Notes under the pieces: generated by a model
Told to the model about the DNA's origin: nothing
Databases searched by the model: none
What the model saw: the letters and a program-made list of their open reading frames with translations, nothing else
Translations under genes and position numbers: made by a program
Assembly: GCF_014642855.1 (NCBI RefSeq)
Contig: NZ_BMJB01000001.1
Span: 2,480,001-2,544,000, forward strand
Direction of reading: 5' to 3'
DNA: 64,000 nucleotides
Source: Edaphobacter acidisoli
GTDB lineage: Bacteria > Acidobacteriota > Terriglobia > Terriglobales > Acidobacteriaceae
In this document: positions 36,486 to 45,160 of the stretch, piece after piece
How positions within the stretch are numbered: position 1 is the stretch's first letter
Layout: each line of letters starts with the position of its first letter

Positions 36486-37883
36486 ATGAGTAGCGTTTAC
36501 GATCTGATCGTTATTGGCAGCGGGCCTGCCGGGCAGAGGGCGGCCATCTATGCCGCCAAGCTGGGCAAGAAAGTTGCCCTGGTGGAGATGCGCGAGGTGG
36601 TGGGTGGAGCGTGCATCAATACGGGCACGATTCCTTCGAAGACGATGCGCGAGGCGGTGCTGCATCTTTCGGGATACAACTACAAGTCGATCTATGGGAT
36701 GAACTATCGGGTGAAAGAAAAGATCACGATGGCGGACCTGGCGTTTCGGGTGCAGCATGTGATCAAGACCGAGATCGATGTGACTGACGCGCAGCTTTCG
36801 CGCAACAACATTGACATGCTGGTGGGCGTGGCGAGCTTTGAGGACGCGACGCATATCAAGGTGACGAACTCGCGCGGCTCGTCGGTGTATGAGACGAAGA
36901 ATGTGCTGATTGGCACGGGGACCAAGCCGGCGTCGTCGCCGAAGGTGCCGATCAATGGGCACAGCATTATTAATAGCGATCTGGTGCTGGACCTGGTAAA
37001 CCTGCCGAAGACGATGATTGTGGTGGGCGGCGGTGTGATTGGCGTGGAGTATACGTGCATGTTTGCTGCGCTGGGTGTGCGGGTGACGCTGATTGAGAAG
37101 CGTCCGCGGCTGCTGGAGTTTGCCGATCAGGAGATTGTGGAGGCACTGAGCTATCACCTGCGCGATTCGCGGGTGACGATGCGGCTGAATGAAGAGGTCG
37201 AGTCGGTGGAGGAGATGCCGGATGGGTCGGTTGTGGCCAATCTGGAGAGTAAGAAAAAAGTGCAGGGCGATGCGCTGCTGTATGCGGTTGGGCGGCAGGG
37301 GAATGTGGATGAGTTGAACCTGGCGGCTGTGGGGATTGATGCCGACTCGCGCGGGCGCATTCCGGTGGACAAGGACTTTCGCACGAAGGTGCCGACGATC
37401 TTCGCGGTGGGCGATGTGATTGGGTTTCCTTCGCTGGCTTCGGTTTCGATGGAGCAGGGTCGCGTGGCGGCGGCGCGGGCGTTTGGCGATGAGCAGATGC
37501 TGTCGAATCCGGGGCTGTATCCGTATGGGATTTATACGATTCCGGAGATCAGTTTTATTGGCAAGACCGAGGAGCAGTTGACGGAAGAGGACGTGCCGTA
37601 CGAGGTGGGCGTGGCGTACTATCGCGAGATTGCGCGCGGGCAGATTCGCGGCGACACGACGGGGCGGCTGAAGCTGATCTTTCATCGCAAGGACCACTCG
37701 ATTCTGGGCGTGCACATTATTGGCGAAGGAGCGAGCGAGCTGCTGCACATTGGCCAGGCGGTGATGGCGCTGGGCGGCAAGCTGGACTACTTCGTGGATA
37801 CGGTGTTCAACTATCCAACGCTGGCGGAGTGTTACAAAGTGGCCGCATTCAATGGGCTGAACCGTGTAAGCAAGCTCGATTAG
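36486..37883 (+). CDS. sthA: Soluble NAD(P) transhydrogenase (Si-specific)
   Basis: Flavoprotein of 465 residues in the pyridine-nucleotide disulfide oxidoreductase fold, which moves hydride between NADH and NADP+. The FAD site is VIGSGPAGQRAA, the NAD site VVGGGVIGVEYTCMFAALGV, and the second FAD motif TIFAVGDVIG. In GACINTGTIPSK the first Cys (43) is kept but position 48 is Thr, so the redox disulfide of lipoamide dehydrogenase is absent. The C-terminal active-site segment reads FNYPTLAE without the catalytic His, as in SthA. Both exclude lipoamide dehydrogenase. A ROK kinase gene follows after 36 bp, so NADPH balance and sugar phosphorylation may be co-regulated. Confidence 0.92.
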   Translation: MSSVYDLIVIGSGPAGQRAAIYAAKLGKKVALVEMREVVGGACINTGTIPSKTMREAVLHLSGYNYKSIYGMNYRVKEKITMADLAFRVQHVIKTEIDVTDAQLSRNNIDMLVGVASFEDATHIKVTNSRGSSVYETKNVLIGTGTKPASSPKVPINGHSIINSDLVLDLVNLPKTMIVVGGGVIGVEYTCMFAALGVRVTLIEKRPRLLEFADQEIVEALSYHLRDSRVTMRLNEEVESVEEMPDGSVVANLESKKKVQGDALLYAVGRQGNVDELNLAAVGIDADSRGRIPVDKDFRTKVPTIFAVGDVIGFPSLASVSMEQGRVAAARAFGDEQMLSNPGLYPYGIYTIPEISFIGKTEEQLTEEDVPYEVGVAYYREIARGQIRGDTTGRLKLIFHRKDHSILGVHIIGEGASELLHIGQAVMALGGKLDYFVDTVFNYPTLAECYKVAAFNGLNRVSKLD

Positions 37884-37919
37884 CGGGCGCGCATGCACGG
37901 GAAAGGGCAAGGGCTGTCG

Positions 37920-38816
37920 ATGGCGAAGACGATTGGTGTGAATTTATCGGAGCGGATTGCGGTGGGGCTTGTGATAGACCACAAGCTGGCGGGGCCGGTG
38001 CGCCGTTTTCCGGAGAACCACGATGAGGATGATGCACTGATCGAGCTGCACACCGAGGCGCTGGTGGACAAAATTGCGGAGCTTGCCGGGATGGTGGCAG
38101 GTGGCGCGAAGGACATTGCAGCTGTAGGACTGGCGCTGCCGGGACTGGTAAAGGATGGCGTGGTGGAAGAGTCGCCGAATCTGCCGCAGTTGAAGGGCGC
38201 GCGGATGCGAGACCTGCTGTCGGCACAGTTGAAGGCGCGCGGGATTGACGCTCCCGTGACGGTGCTGAACGATGCCGATGGCATGGCAGCGGGGCTGGCT
38301 TCGGCGCATGGCAAGCTGGACAGCATGATTCGGGTCTGGACGCTGGGCAATGGGATTGGGTATGGGCGGTATCCGTTTGCTCCGGGACCGTGGGAGGGTG
38401 GACATACGGTGGTGACGCTCGACGAGAAGGAGCGCTACTGCGGATGCGGTGGGCACGGACATCTTGAAGGCATCATGGGGCATCGCGCGATGCGGCTGCG
38501 GTTTCTCGACATGGAGCCGGAAGAGGTGTTTGCTGGCGCGAAGAAGGGCGATCCGCGCTGCGTTGAGTTCAAGCGGCTGTGGCATCGCGCGTTGGCGGCA
38601 GCGACGGCGACTTCGATTCATATGAGCGGGCCAAGCAAGGTTTATTTGACGGGGCCGAATCTACACTTTCTCGACATCACGATGCTGCGGCTCTATATGC
38701 AGGAGATGGTGAAGATGAGTCCGCTGCAAAGCTACTCGCTGGAAGCGGTGGACGATGTGCCGGAGATGCGGGTGATTGGCGCGGCGGTGACGGCGGAGCA
38801 GGCGGCGGGGATTTAA
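37920..38816 (+). CDS. ROK family sugar kinase-like protein
   Basis: Cytoplasmic protein of 298 residues without an HTH, so a kinase-type ROK member. GVNLSERIAVGLVID is the phosphate-1 region, VLNDADGMAAGLA contains the catalytic Asp, and RYCGCGGHGHLEG is the zinc motif. In the latter the third Cys is His (GHGHLE instead of GxxGCxE), a natural variation to check. The ATG at 37920 has AAGGG seven bases upstream; the frame opens slightly earlier. It lies 36 bp after the transhydrogenase gene and is likely co-transcribed with it. The sugar, probably glucose or a related hexose, is not certain. Confidence 0.8.
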   Translation: MAKTIGVNLSERIAVGLVIDHKLAGPVRRFPENHDEDDALIELHTEALVDKIAELAGMVAGGAKDIAAVGLALPGLVKDGVVEESPNLPQLKGARMRDLLSAQLKARGIDAPVTVLNDADGMAAGLASAHGKLDSMIRVWTLGNGIGYGRYPFAPGPWEGGHTVVTLDEKERYCGCGGHGHLEGIMGHRAMRLRFLDMEPEEVFAGAKKGDPRCVEFKRLWHRALAAATATSIHMSGPSKVYLTGPNLHFLDITMLRLYMQEMVKMSPLQSYSLEAVDDVPEMRVIGAAVTAEQAAGI

Positions 38817-38893
38817 GGCACTCGCCGGAGGATTTCGCAACGAAGCTGCTTTCTGGTAGTCGTGCGGTCTCCGGCCGACGATACGCCTTGTCT

Positions 38894-39562
38894 TTAAGGC
38901 CTTAGCGCCGGCATTCCCGAGCTGACGAACGTCCGCTCCTCCCCTTGCTGCGCCTTCTTCTTCAGCACCCACGTTGTCATGCACCGCTGCCTCTGCACCA
39001 CGGTTGTCTTGAGCGGGTCCACCAGTTCGCCGCCCAGGGTGCGCGTTAGTTCCATCAACAGCGCTTCGTCCACCAGCAGCCACTCTACCCCATGTGACAT
39101 TCGGAAGCGCCGTCCGCCGCGCGGCTCGAACGCCATCCCTGGCACCGCGCCGATCGTCGACGCTAGCCGGCAGAACAGCATCCCGCCCGGCCGCAGCACA
39201 CGCCACAGCTCTCGCACCATCGCCTCCAGTTGCGCCTCATCCTGCGCAAAGTGCAGCACCGAGTGGCACACCACTACGTCAGCAAACTCATCTGTGAACG
39301 GCATTGCCTCTACACGGGCCACCTGGAAGTTCTCAGCCGACAGTCCCGGCGCCAGCTCACTTGCCATCTTCCGCACCGCTGCGACCGCTTCGGCGCTTAC
39401 ATCCACGCCGAAGACCTGATACCCCTCGCGCAGCAGATATTGAATATTCCGGCCGCCGCCGCACCCCGCGTCCACCACCCGCATCCCCGGCGAGATATTC
39501 CCTCGCAATATCTGGTCGAACAGGTAGACATCAATCTGCCCGAACTGCTCCTGCAGAGTCAT
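38894..39562 (-). CDS. Class I SAM-dependent methyltransferase
   Basis: Protein of 222 residues with the seven-strand methyltransferase fold. VVDAGCGGGRNIQYLL is motif I for SAM, VFGVDVSAEAV has the acidic residue at the end of strand 2, and FADVVVCHSVLHFA and LWRVLRPGGMLF are motifs post-I to III. GAGAGAGG lies five bases before the ATG at 39562. The substrate cannot be told. It stands between the ROK kinase and mutM on the opposite strand. Confidence 0.88.
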   Translation of the reverse strand: MTLQEQFGQIDVYLFDQILRGNISPGMRVVDAGCGGGRNIQYLLREGYQVFGVDVSAEAVAAVRKMASELAPGLSAENFQVARVEAMPFTDEFADVVVCHSVLHFAQDEAQLEAMVRELWRVLRPGGMLFCRLASTIGAVPGMAFEPRGGRRFRMSHGVEWLLVDEALLMELTRTLGGELVDPLKTTVVQRQRCMTTWVLKKKAQQGEERTFVSSGMPALRP

Positions 39563-39674
39563 CCTCACCTCTCTCCATCTCGGACGGAGATCACCTCAGC
39601 CCGCAAGTTTATACCGTGCGTGGGGTTTTGGCGGGGTAACCGGCCAACTGGAGATGCGCTCTTACCGCTTCTCT

Positions 39675-40493
39675 TCACTTCTGGCAGCTGGGGCAGTAGT
39701 GAGTGCTGCGGCCTGCGAGGACGATGCGCTTGATGGGGGTTTTGCAGACGCGGCAGGGTTCGCCGGTGCGGCTGTAGACGTGGTGGTGGAGTTGGAAGAA
39801 GCCGGCTACACCTTCGGCGTCGACATAATCGGAGACGGATGAGCCGCCTAGTTTGATTGCGGCTTTGAGGACTTTGATGAGCGCGGCGCGGAGGCGGGTG
39901 AGCTCGTCGTGAGTGAGGCGTCCGGCGTGGCGGGTAGGGCGGATTTTTGCGTGGAACAAGGCTTCGTCGGCGTAGATGTTGCCGACGCCGTGCAGCAGCG
40001 ACTGGTTGAGCAACGCGGCTTTGATGGGGGTTTTGCGTTTGCGGAAGAGCGCGATGAAGTCTTCGATGGAGATGGTGAGCGGCTCGCGGCCTGGGCCTGT
40101 GTACTCGGCCTCGGTGACGGAGAGGCGGCCGAAGCGGCGCGGGTCGACGAAGCGGAGTTCTTTGATTCCATCTGGGCCGCCGTCGAGCGTGAGGATGGCG
40201 TGGGTGTGGGGCGGGTGCGGGGTCTCGGGCGTGGAGACGAGCAGGCGGCCGGTCATGCCGAGATGCACGAGGAACTGCGCCGGACGCTGGCCATGCGTGA
40301 GGTCGAGGACGATGGTCTTGCCGACGCGGTGGACGCGGTCGATGCGCGACTGGGTGAGGACTTCGGCGATTTGCGCGGGGGGCGACTTGAAGGTCTGGGG
40401 TTTGTTGCTGGTCCAGACGGCGAGGATGGTCTGGCCGTGGGTGCGCTGGTGGACGCCGTTGGCGATGGTCTCTACTTCGGGAAGTTCGGGCAT
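39675..40493 (-). CDS. mutM: Formamidopyrimidine-DNA glycosylase
   Basis: Base-excision repair enzyme of 272 residues that removes 8-oxoguanine and cuts the DNA backbone. The true start is the ATG at 40493 because the product must begin MPELPEVETI: after Met removal, Pro is the nucleophile and the next Glu is catalytic. The longer frame would bury both. RVHRVGKTIVLDL supplies the conserved Lys, and a C-terminal zinc finger (CRVCKTP...HYCPSCQK) is complete. Length is typical. Confidence 0.96.
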   Translation of the reverse strand: MPELPEVETIANGVHQRTHGQTILAVWTSNKPQTFKSPPAQIAEVLTQSRIDRVHRVGKTIVLDLTHGQRPAQFLVHLGMTGRLLVSTPETPHPPHTHAILTLDGGPDGIKELRFVDPRRFGRLSVTEAEYTGPGREPLTISIEDFIALFRKRKTPIKAALLNQSLLHGVGNIYADEALFHAKIRPTRHAGRLTHDELTRLRAALIKVLKAAIKLGGSSVSDYVDAEGVAGFFQLHHHVYSRTGEPCRVCKTPIKRIVLAGRSTHYCPSCQK

Positions 40494-40675
40494 GGCGATG
40501 GTGCAAGTATAGGTGGTCGGGTAAAACCGCACTCACCACCCAACTTTGCCTTGAGCCTTGGATTGTCGCAGCGGCTGCGGGGGGAAAGCTGTAGGATGTA
40601 GTGGCTTGGCGCGGCGGTTTACGGTGCTTCGCTTTCGTGCGGAAGCGACGCTGCGACGCCAGCGGGGAGACTGCG

Positions 40676-41752
40676 ATGAAGAGCTATGGAACGTGGCTGT
40701 GTCTGCTGTGCCTTTCTCTCACTGCCCTGGCACAACAGCCTGAGGCTGCGAATCAGCAAACGACGGAAGCGGCGCCCGAAACCACGTTGACGCTGAATGT
40801 GGCCGTGACGGACAAGTCTGGCAAATTGGTGCGGGGGCTGCACCAGCAGGACTTTGCGGTGTTCGATAACAAGAAGCCGCAGAAGGTGGACTCGTTCCGC
40901 GAGGTTGAGCCGAATAGCAGCGATCCGGTGAAGGTGATTCTGCTGGTGGACGAGGTGAACACGGCGTACAGCGTGGTTGCCTATGAGCGCGAGCAGTTGA
41001 AGAATTTCTTCATGCAGAACGGTGGCAAGATGACGCAGCCGATTACGCTGGCTTTCTTCAGCGATAACGGAGTTCAGATGCAGAATGCGCCCTCGGCAGA
41101 TGGTGCTGCGCTGCTGGCGACCCTGGACTCGCACGAGGCGAGGATGCGCACGATTCGCCGGTCGGCGGGATTCTATGGCGCGGCTGAGCGATATCAGCTT
41201 TCGCTGCAGACGCTGGAGTCGCTGACCGATGCAGAGGCGCGCACGCCGGGGCGCAAGCTGGTGGTGTGGATCAGCCCGGGATGGCCGATGCTCTCCGGAC
41301 CGAATATCGAGATGACGAACAGAGAGCTGAACGGACTCTTCCGGAATGTAGTGGCCATGTCGGCGCTGCTGCGGCGGGCTGAGATCACGCTGTATGCGGT
41401 CGATCCGCTGGGCATGTCGGATGCGGGATCGACGCAGCAGTTCTACTACAAGTCATTTCTCGATGGCGTGAAGAAGATCAATAATGTGCAGTCGGGCAAC
41501 CTGGCGCTGCAGGTGCTGGCGGTGCAGAGCGGAGGCATGGTGCTGAATTCGAGCAACGATATCGCGGGCGAGATTGCGCGGTGTGTTGCCGATGCCGATG
41601 GATATTACGTGCTGCAATTGCAGATGGCGCCGGCGGAGAAGCCGGATGAGTACCACAGCATCGTGGTGCAGGTGAACCGCGCGGGACTTATTGCCCGGAC
41701 ACGGACCGGCTACTACGCTCAGACTCCGTCGAGTAGAGTTCTTCTTCACTGA
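40676..41752 (+). CDS. Exported VWA domain-containing protein
   Basis: Protein of 358 residues with a signal peptide (LCLLCLSLTALAQQ). It starts with a beta region (TLTLNVAVTDKSGKLVRGL) followed by a von Willebrand factor type A-like domain: VILLVDEVNTAYS gives a degenerate MIDAS, and KLVVWISPGWPMLSGP a core strand. Acidobacteria carry many such paralogues, often called VWFA-related. GGGGAG lies six bases before the ATG at 40676, which overrules the longer frame from 40601. Its 3' end overlaps the DUF4188 gene by 65 bp tail to tail. The function is unknown. Confidence 0.85.
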   Translation: MKSYGTWLCLLCLSLTALAQQPEAANQQTTEAAPETTLTLNVAVTDKSGKLVRGLHQQDFAVFDNKKPQKVDSFREVEPNSSDPVKVILLVDEVNTAYSVVAYEREQLKNFFMQNGGKMTQPITLAFFSDNGVQMQNAPSADGAALLATLDSHEARMRTIRRSAGFYGAAERYQLSLQTLESLTDAEARTPGRKLVVWISPGWPMLSGPNIEMTNRELNGLFRNVVAMSALLRRAEITLYAVDPLGMSDAGSTQQFYYKSFLDGVKKINNVQSGNLALQVLAVQSGGMVLNSSNDIAGEIARCVADADGYYVLQLQMAPAEKPDEYHSIVVQVNRAGLIARTRTGYYAQTPSSRVLLH

Positions 41753-42236
41753 TGGCTGGCTTCAGGTCGCCTGGCTGTGACTGGCTCGCGCGGTGGGCGG
41801 CCGAGAACATGGGGCCTCGCGCTGGAACGATCGGGGCGAAGTGCATGAAGCCTATTTTGACTGGCACGTCGACATAGACGCCCTCCATGCCGCCCTTGCG
41901 CAGATAGGTTTCGTGCCAGAAGCCGGTGCCTCCGGAATCTTTGAGAAAGTTTGTCCACCAGATGCGGTGCGGCTCCGAGCGCGTCCAGCGCAGCAGCGAG
42001 TCCAGATCGCGCCAATACTGACGCATTCCTGCGTGAGTGGGAAACAGCGAGAAGAGGAAGTTTTCGTGCAGGAGAAGGCCGTCGGGACGGGCTTCTACAG
42101 ATTTGGCAATCTCCGGGCCCTGGCCTATCAGGGTCTTGAGGCCGGTGAGGCGCTTGACGCGCATTCCCAGATAGATGACGACAAGGTCGGGATATGCGGA
42201 GAGATCGACGGTCTGGCGGTTGACTTTGGCTGGCAT
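41688..42236 (-). CDS. DUF4188-type monooxygenase family protein
   Basis: Protein of 182 residues. YPDLVVIYLGMRVKRLTGLK opens the domain; LLLHENFLFSLFPTHAGMRQ, YWRDLDSLLRWTRSEPHRIW and FWHETYLRKGGMEGVYVD are the core, matching the DUF4188 pattern of small alpha-beta-barrel proteins annotated as monooxygenase family. No signal or membrane segment is present. The C-terminal tail reads into the end of the VWA gene on the other strand (65-bp overlap). The activity is not established for the family. Confidence 0.75.
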   Translation of the reverse strand: MPAKVNRQTVDLSAYPDLVVIYLGMRVKRLTGLKTLIGQGPEIAKSVEARPDGLLLHENFLFSLFPTHAGMRQYWRDLDSLLRWTRSEPHRIWWTNFLKDSGGTGFWHETYLRKGGMEGVYVDVPVKIGFMHFAPIVPARGPMFSAAHRASQSQPGDLKPAISEEELYSTESERSSRSVSGQ

Positions 42237-42364
42237 GGTATCGGCTCCGGCTATTCGATGCAGTCACTGGGGACTCGGACACGATATCATTAGATGTAAG
42301 CGCGCGATCGACCAGGTTGCGCGACTTCCGGCCGTACCAATCCTTTTCGGAGAATTTACCTCAA

Positions 42365-43675
42365 GTGACTCAACCGAGATCAGCGGTTATTTTGGGTGCC
42401 CAGTGGGGCGATGAAGGCAAAGGCAAGATTGTGGACGTGCTGTCGGAGAAGTTCTCCGTGGTAGCGCGTTACGCGGGCGGCCACAATGCCGGGCATACCG
42501 TCATTATTCAGGGCAAGAAGTTCGTTCTCCAGTTGATTCCGTGCGGCGTGTTGCGGCCGGGGTGCAAGGGCGTGATCGGCAATGGCGTGGTGCTGGACCC
42601 GATGGCCTTTTTGAACGAGGTGAAGAAGCTGAAAGATGCGGGGCTTCCGGTGGATGGGCAGCTCTTTGTGTCGAACCGCGCGCAGGTGATTCTGCCCTAT
42701 CACCGCATGATTGAGCTGGCGGCGGAGAATGCGCCGGGGCGCACGAAGATTGGCACGACCAGTCGCGGCATTGGTCCGGCCTATGAGGACAAGATGCATC
42801 GCAGCGGGCTGCGCGTGGTCGATCTGCTGAACTCGGCGCTGCTGCGGACGCACATCGAAAATGCCTGCCATGAGAAGAACACGATCGCTCATGCTCTTTT
42901 CGGTACCGAGCCGCTGGACCCGAAGACGATGTATGAGGAGTACGCGCGCGCGGCGGAGCAGGTAGCTCCGTTCGTGACCGACACGGCCGTGATGCTGAAC
43001 GATGCGATTCGCAATGGCGAGAAGGTGATGTTTGAGGGAGCGCAGGGCGCGCTGCTGGATATCGACCATGGGACGTATCCGTTTGTGACGTCTTCGTCGG
43101 CTACGGCTGGCGGCGCGGTGACGGGTACGGGCGTGGGCCCGACGCAGATTGGCACAGTGATCGGCGTGACGAAGGCTTATGTGACGCGCGTGGGTGAAGG
43201 GCCGTTCCCGACCGAGATTCATGACGATACGGCCGACCTGCTACGGGCGCGCGGGCAGGAGTATGGTGCGGTGACGGGGCGTCCGCGGCGTTGCGGATGG
43301 CTGGACCTGCCGCTGCTGCGTTACAGCAATATGATTAATGGCACAGAGTGGCTGGTCGTAACCAAGATGGACGTGATGGACGAGTGCGCGGAGATTCCTG
43401 TGTGCACCGGGTACAAGATCGATGGCAAGGTCACAGACGTGATTCCCGCGGACATGCGCGGGTTTGACGCGATTGAGCCGATCTATACGAAGCTGAAGGG
43501 CTGGCAGGCTTCGACCGAGGGCATCACGGAGTTCGACAAGCTGCCGAAGCTGGCGCAGGAGTACCTGCACTTTATCGAGAAGGAATCGGGTGCGAAGATC
43601 GGCATGGTTTCGACTGGGCCTGACCGTGAACAGACGATGAACCTGCCTGCGTTTGAAGAAGCGCTGAAGGCATAA
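42365..43675 (+). CDS. purA: Adenylosuccinate synthase
   Basis: Protein of 436 residues that joins IMP and aspartate with GTP in AMP synthesis. The N-terminus has GAQWGDEGKGKIVD (phosphate loop) and GGHNAGHTVI; TSRGIGPAYEDK, FEGAQGALLDIDHG and VGEGPFPTEI follow in the usual order. The longest frame begins with TTG at 42317, but GTG at 42365 gives VTQPRSAVILG, the usual PurA N-terminus; GGAGA lies 12 bases upstream. A small ABM gene follows after 10 bp. Nothing is unusual. Confidence 0.97.
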   Translation: MTQPRSAVILGAQWGDEGKGKIVDVLSEKFSVVARYAGGHNAGHTVIIQGKKFVLQLIPCGVLRPGCKGVIGNGVVLDPMAFLNEVKKLKDAGLPVDGQLFVSNRAQVILPYHRMIELAAENAPGRTKIGTTSRGIGPAYEDKMHRSGLRVVDLLNSALLRTHIENACHEKNTIAHALFGTEPLDPKTMYEEYARAAEQVAPFVTDTAVMLNDAIRNGEKVMFEGAQGALLDIDHGTYPFVTSSSATAGGAVTGTGVGPTQIGTVIGVTKAYVTRVGEGPFPTEIHDDTADLLRARGQEYGAVTGRPRRCGWLDLPLLRYSNMINGTEWLVVTKMDVMDECAEIPVCTGYKIDGKVTDVIPADMRGFDAIEPIYTKLKGWQASTEGITEFDKLPKLAQEYLHFIEKESGAKIGMVSTGPDREQTMNLPAFEEALKA

Positions 43676-43685
43676 GCGAGGCTGT

Positions 43686-43973
43686 ATGGTGAGCTTTACT
43701 GTCCGGATGAAGTTCGAGCATGAAGACCAGGCGGAGATTGCCGCGATTCTGCGGAAGCTGACCGAGGAGACCCGGAAGGAAGAGGGCTGCATCAGCTATA
43801 TTCCGCACTTCGTCGAAGGCGAACCCTGCACGGTGCTGCTGTATGAGCAATATGTGGACGAGGCGGCGCTGGACCATCATCGCGCGTCGGCGCACTTCCA
43901 GAAGTATGCGGCGGGTGGGCTGTACCAAAAGATGCTTGGCCGCGAGATGGAAGACCTGGCTGCGATCTGTTAA
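43686..43973 (+). CDS. Antibiotic biosynthesis monooxygenase (ABM) domain protein
   Basis: Protein of 95 residues of the dimeric alpha-beta ABM fold. FTVRMKFEHEDQAEIAAILR, EEGCISYIPHF and LYEQYVDEAALDHHRASAHF follow the YgiN/YqjZ family pattern. It is cytoplasmic. It lies 10 bp after purA and is probably co-transcribed with it. Family members act as quinone or heme monooxygenases or have no known activity. Confidence 0.88.
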   Translation: MVSFTVRMKFEHEDQAEIAAILRKLTEETRKEEGCISYIPHFVEGEPCTVLLYEQYVDEAALDHHRASAHFQKYAAGGLYQKMLGREMEDLAAIC

Positions 43974-44106
43974 TGCGATTTTCGTCGGCCAGTGCTCGTA
44001 CAGCGCGGTTGCGTCCTCTGAGCGTCTAATAAAGAGACTGGTAACGAGATGCCACGAAAGTTGTTTTGACTTGAGGAGCTAAATCGGTCTACCATCCGGT
44101 ACGCCT

Positions 44107-44658
44107 ATGAGGTTCAGTGGTCGTCCAATTCGGGGCTCTCTGGTGGCGGCCACGGTGTTACTGGCAACAGTGGGACAAGCGGCGCGGCCAGCTTTTGCCA
44201 ATCAAGGCCTGCACGAGCGGAAACATGATGCCAAAAAGCAGGTCGAGGCGCTTGAAGAACAATGGCGTACGGCCCGGTTGGCAGGCGACATTGCCACCAT
44301 GGACAAGATGCTCTCTGACGACTACATCGGCATCTCGATGACAGGACAGGTGAGCACGAAGGCGCAGCAGTTGAGCCGCGTGCGCGACCACCGCGTCGTG
44401 CTGACACGGATTGACCTGGGCGATATGCAGATTAAGCTGGTGGGCGCCATCGCCATTGTGACCTCGCGCGCCGATGTAACGGGAACAAATGACGGCGTCA
44501 CGATCCAAGGCACCTATCGGTACACGCGGGTTTACCAGCGGCAGCCGAATGGGGTCTGGAAGATCACCAGCTTTGAGGCGACACGCGTGCCTTCGCGAGA
44601 TATGCACCACCATCGTGAAGACGCCAGCAGCGCACCGCCTTCAGCGTCGCAGCCTTAG
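44107..44658 (+). CDS. Exported NTF2-like (SnoaL/DUF4440) protein
   Basis: Protein of 183 residues with a signal peptide (GSLVAATVLLATVGQAARPA). The body is an NTF2-like cone: VEALEEQWRTARLAGDIATM, LSDDYIGISMTGQVSTKAQQ and GTYRYTRVYQRQPNGVWKIT match the DUF4440 pattern. Such proteins bind small ligands or act as isomerases and scaffolds; no catalytic residue can be named. It ends before a terminator hairpin. Confidence 0.82.
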   Translation: MRFSGRPIRGSLVAATVLLATVGQAARPAFANQGLHERKHDAKKQVEALEEQWRTARLAGDIATMDKMLSDDYIGISMTGQVSTKAQQLSRVRDHRVVLTRIDLGDMQIKLVGAIAIVTSRADVTGTNDGVTIQGTYRYTRVYQRQPNGVWKITSFEATRVPSRDMHHHREDASSAPPSASQP

Positions 44659-44699
44659 TTCTCCGCGCGCGTCATGGAATGAGATTGGTGCAAAGCGAA

Positions 44700-44722
44700 A
44701 GGCCTCGCCAGTGGCGAGGCCT
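44700..44722. terminator. Terminator hairpin between convergent genes
   Basis: AGGCCTCGCC and GGCGAGGCCT form a perfect 10-bp stem around AGT, followed by CTTCACTTTT. It lies between the convergent NTF2-like gene and the hypothetical gene at 44759. Confidence 0.8.
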
Positions 44723-44758
44723 CTTCACTTTTCAAGGTTCAAACAACCAGAGTAGGGT

Positions 44759-45085
44759 TCAGGCAATCTTCGAGCGCGAACGTCCGAAAAGACCCTGAAT
44801 GATCTCGCATTTAAGCTCCTGCGAGACATTCACATCTGCCTGGGCATTGGGAAGATTCAAAGCCAACAGCCTGCGAAAAAGCGAGCGAGTCGAACCGGTG
44901 AGGCGCGCATCTTCGGCCTCGTGAGGAAACAGGGAGAGATATTGCTGCACAGAGGAAGCAGGCTTACGACGTTGACCGTTAATAATGTAAGGACGCTGAT
45001 CAGAAACCAAGCCGCCGCGGTGTTCGCGTACAGACGGGGAACCTGACCTAAGAGAGGCGGGGGAGGTGCTCTGCAACGATGTCAT
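44759..45085 (-). CDS. Hypothetical protein
   Basis: Protein of 108 residues, soluble and basic in its centre (NGQRRKPASSVQQYLSLFPH), with a C-terminal helical region (ELKCEIIQGLFGRSRSKIA). GAGGG lies five bases before the ATG, which supports expression. It is convergent with the NTF2-like gene. No family is recognised and no motif stands out. Confidence 0.55.
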   Translation of the reverse strand: MTSLQSTSPASLRSGSPSVREHRGGLVSDQRPYIINGQRRKPASSVQQYLSLFPHEAEDARLTGSTRSLFRRLLALNLPNAQADVNVSQELKCEIIQGLFGRSRSKIA

Positions 45086-45160
45086 TGGACCCTCGATACT
45101 GGCGAGTAGTCGTCGCCTTCTTACTAACTTTCGATGGGCTTGACGTGCATGTTGGTTGTA

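Noticed and set aside
36486-37883. Lipoamide dehydrogenase as an alternative for the flavoprotein
   Set aside because: The second active-site Cys is Thr and the C-terminal catalytic His is missing, both features of the transhydrogenase.
35862-37910. Minus-strand open frame of 682 codons opposite the transhydrogenase
   Set aside because: It is the antisense shadow of sthA, whose product has full family motifs. The minus-strand product is His/Arg/Leu-rich and matches nothing.
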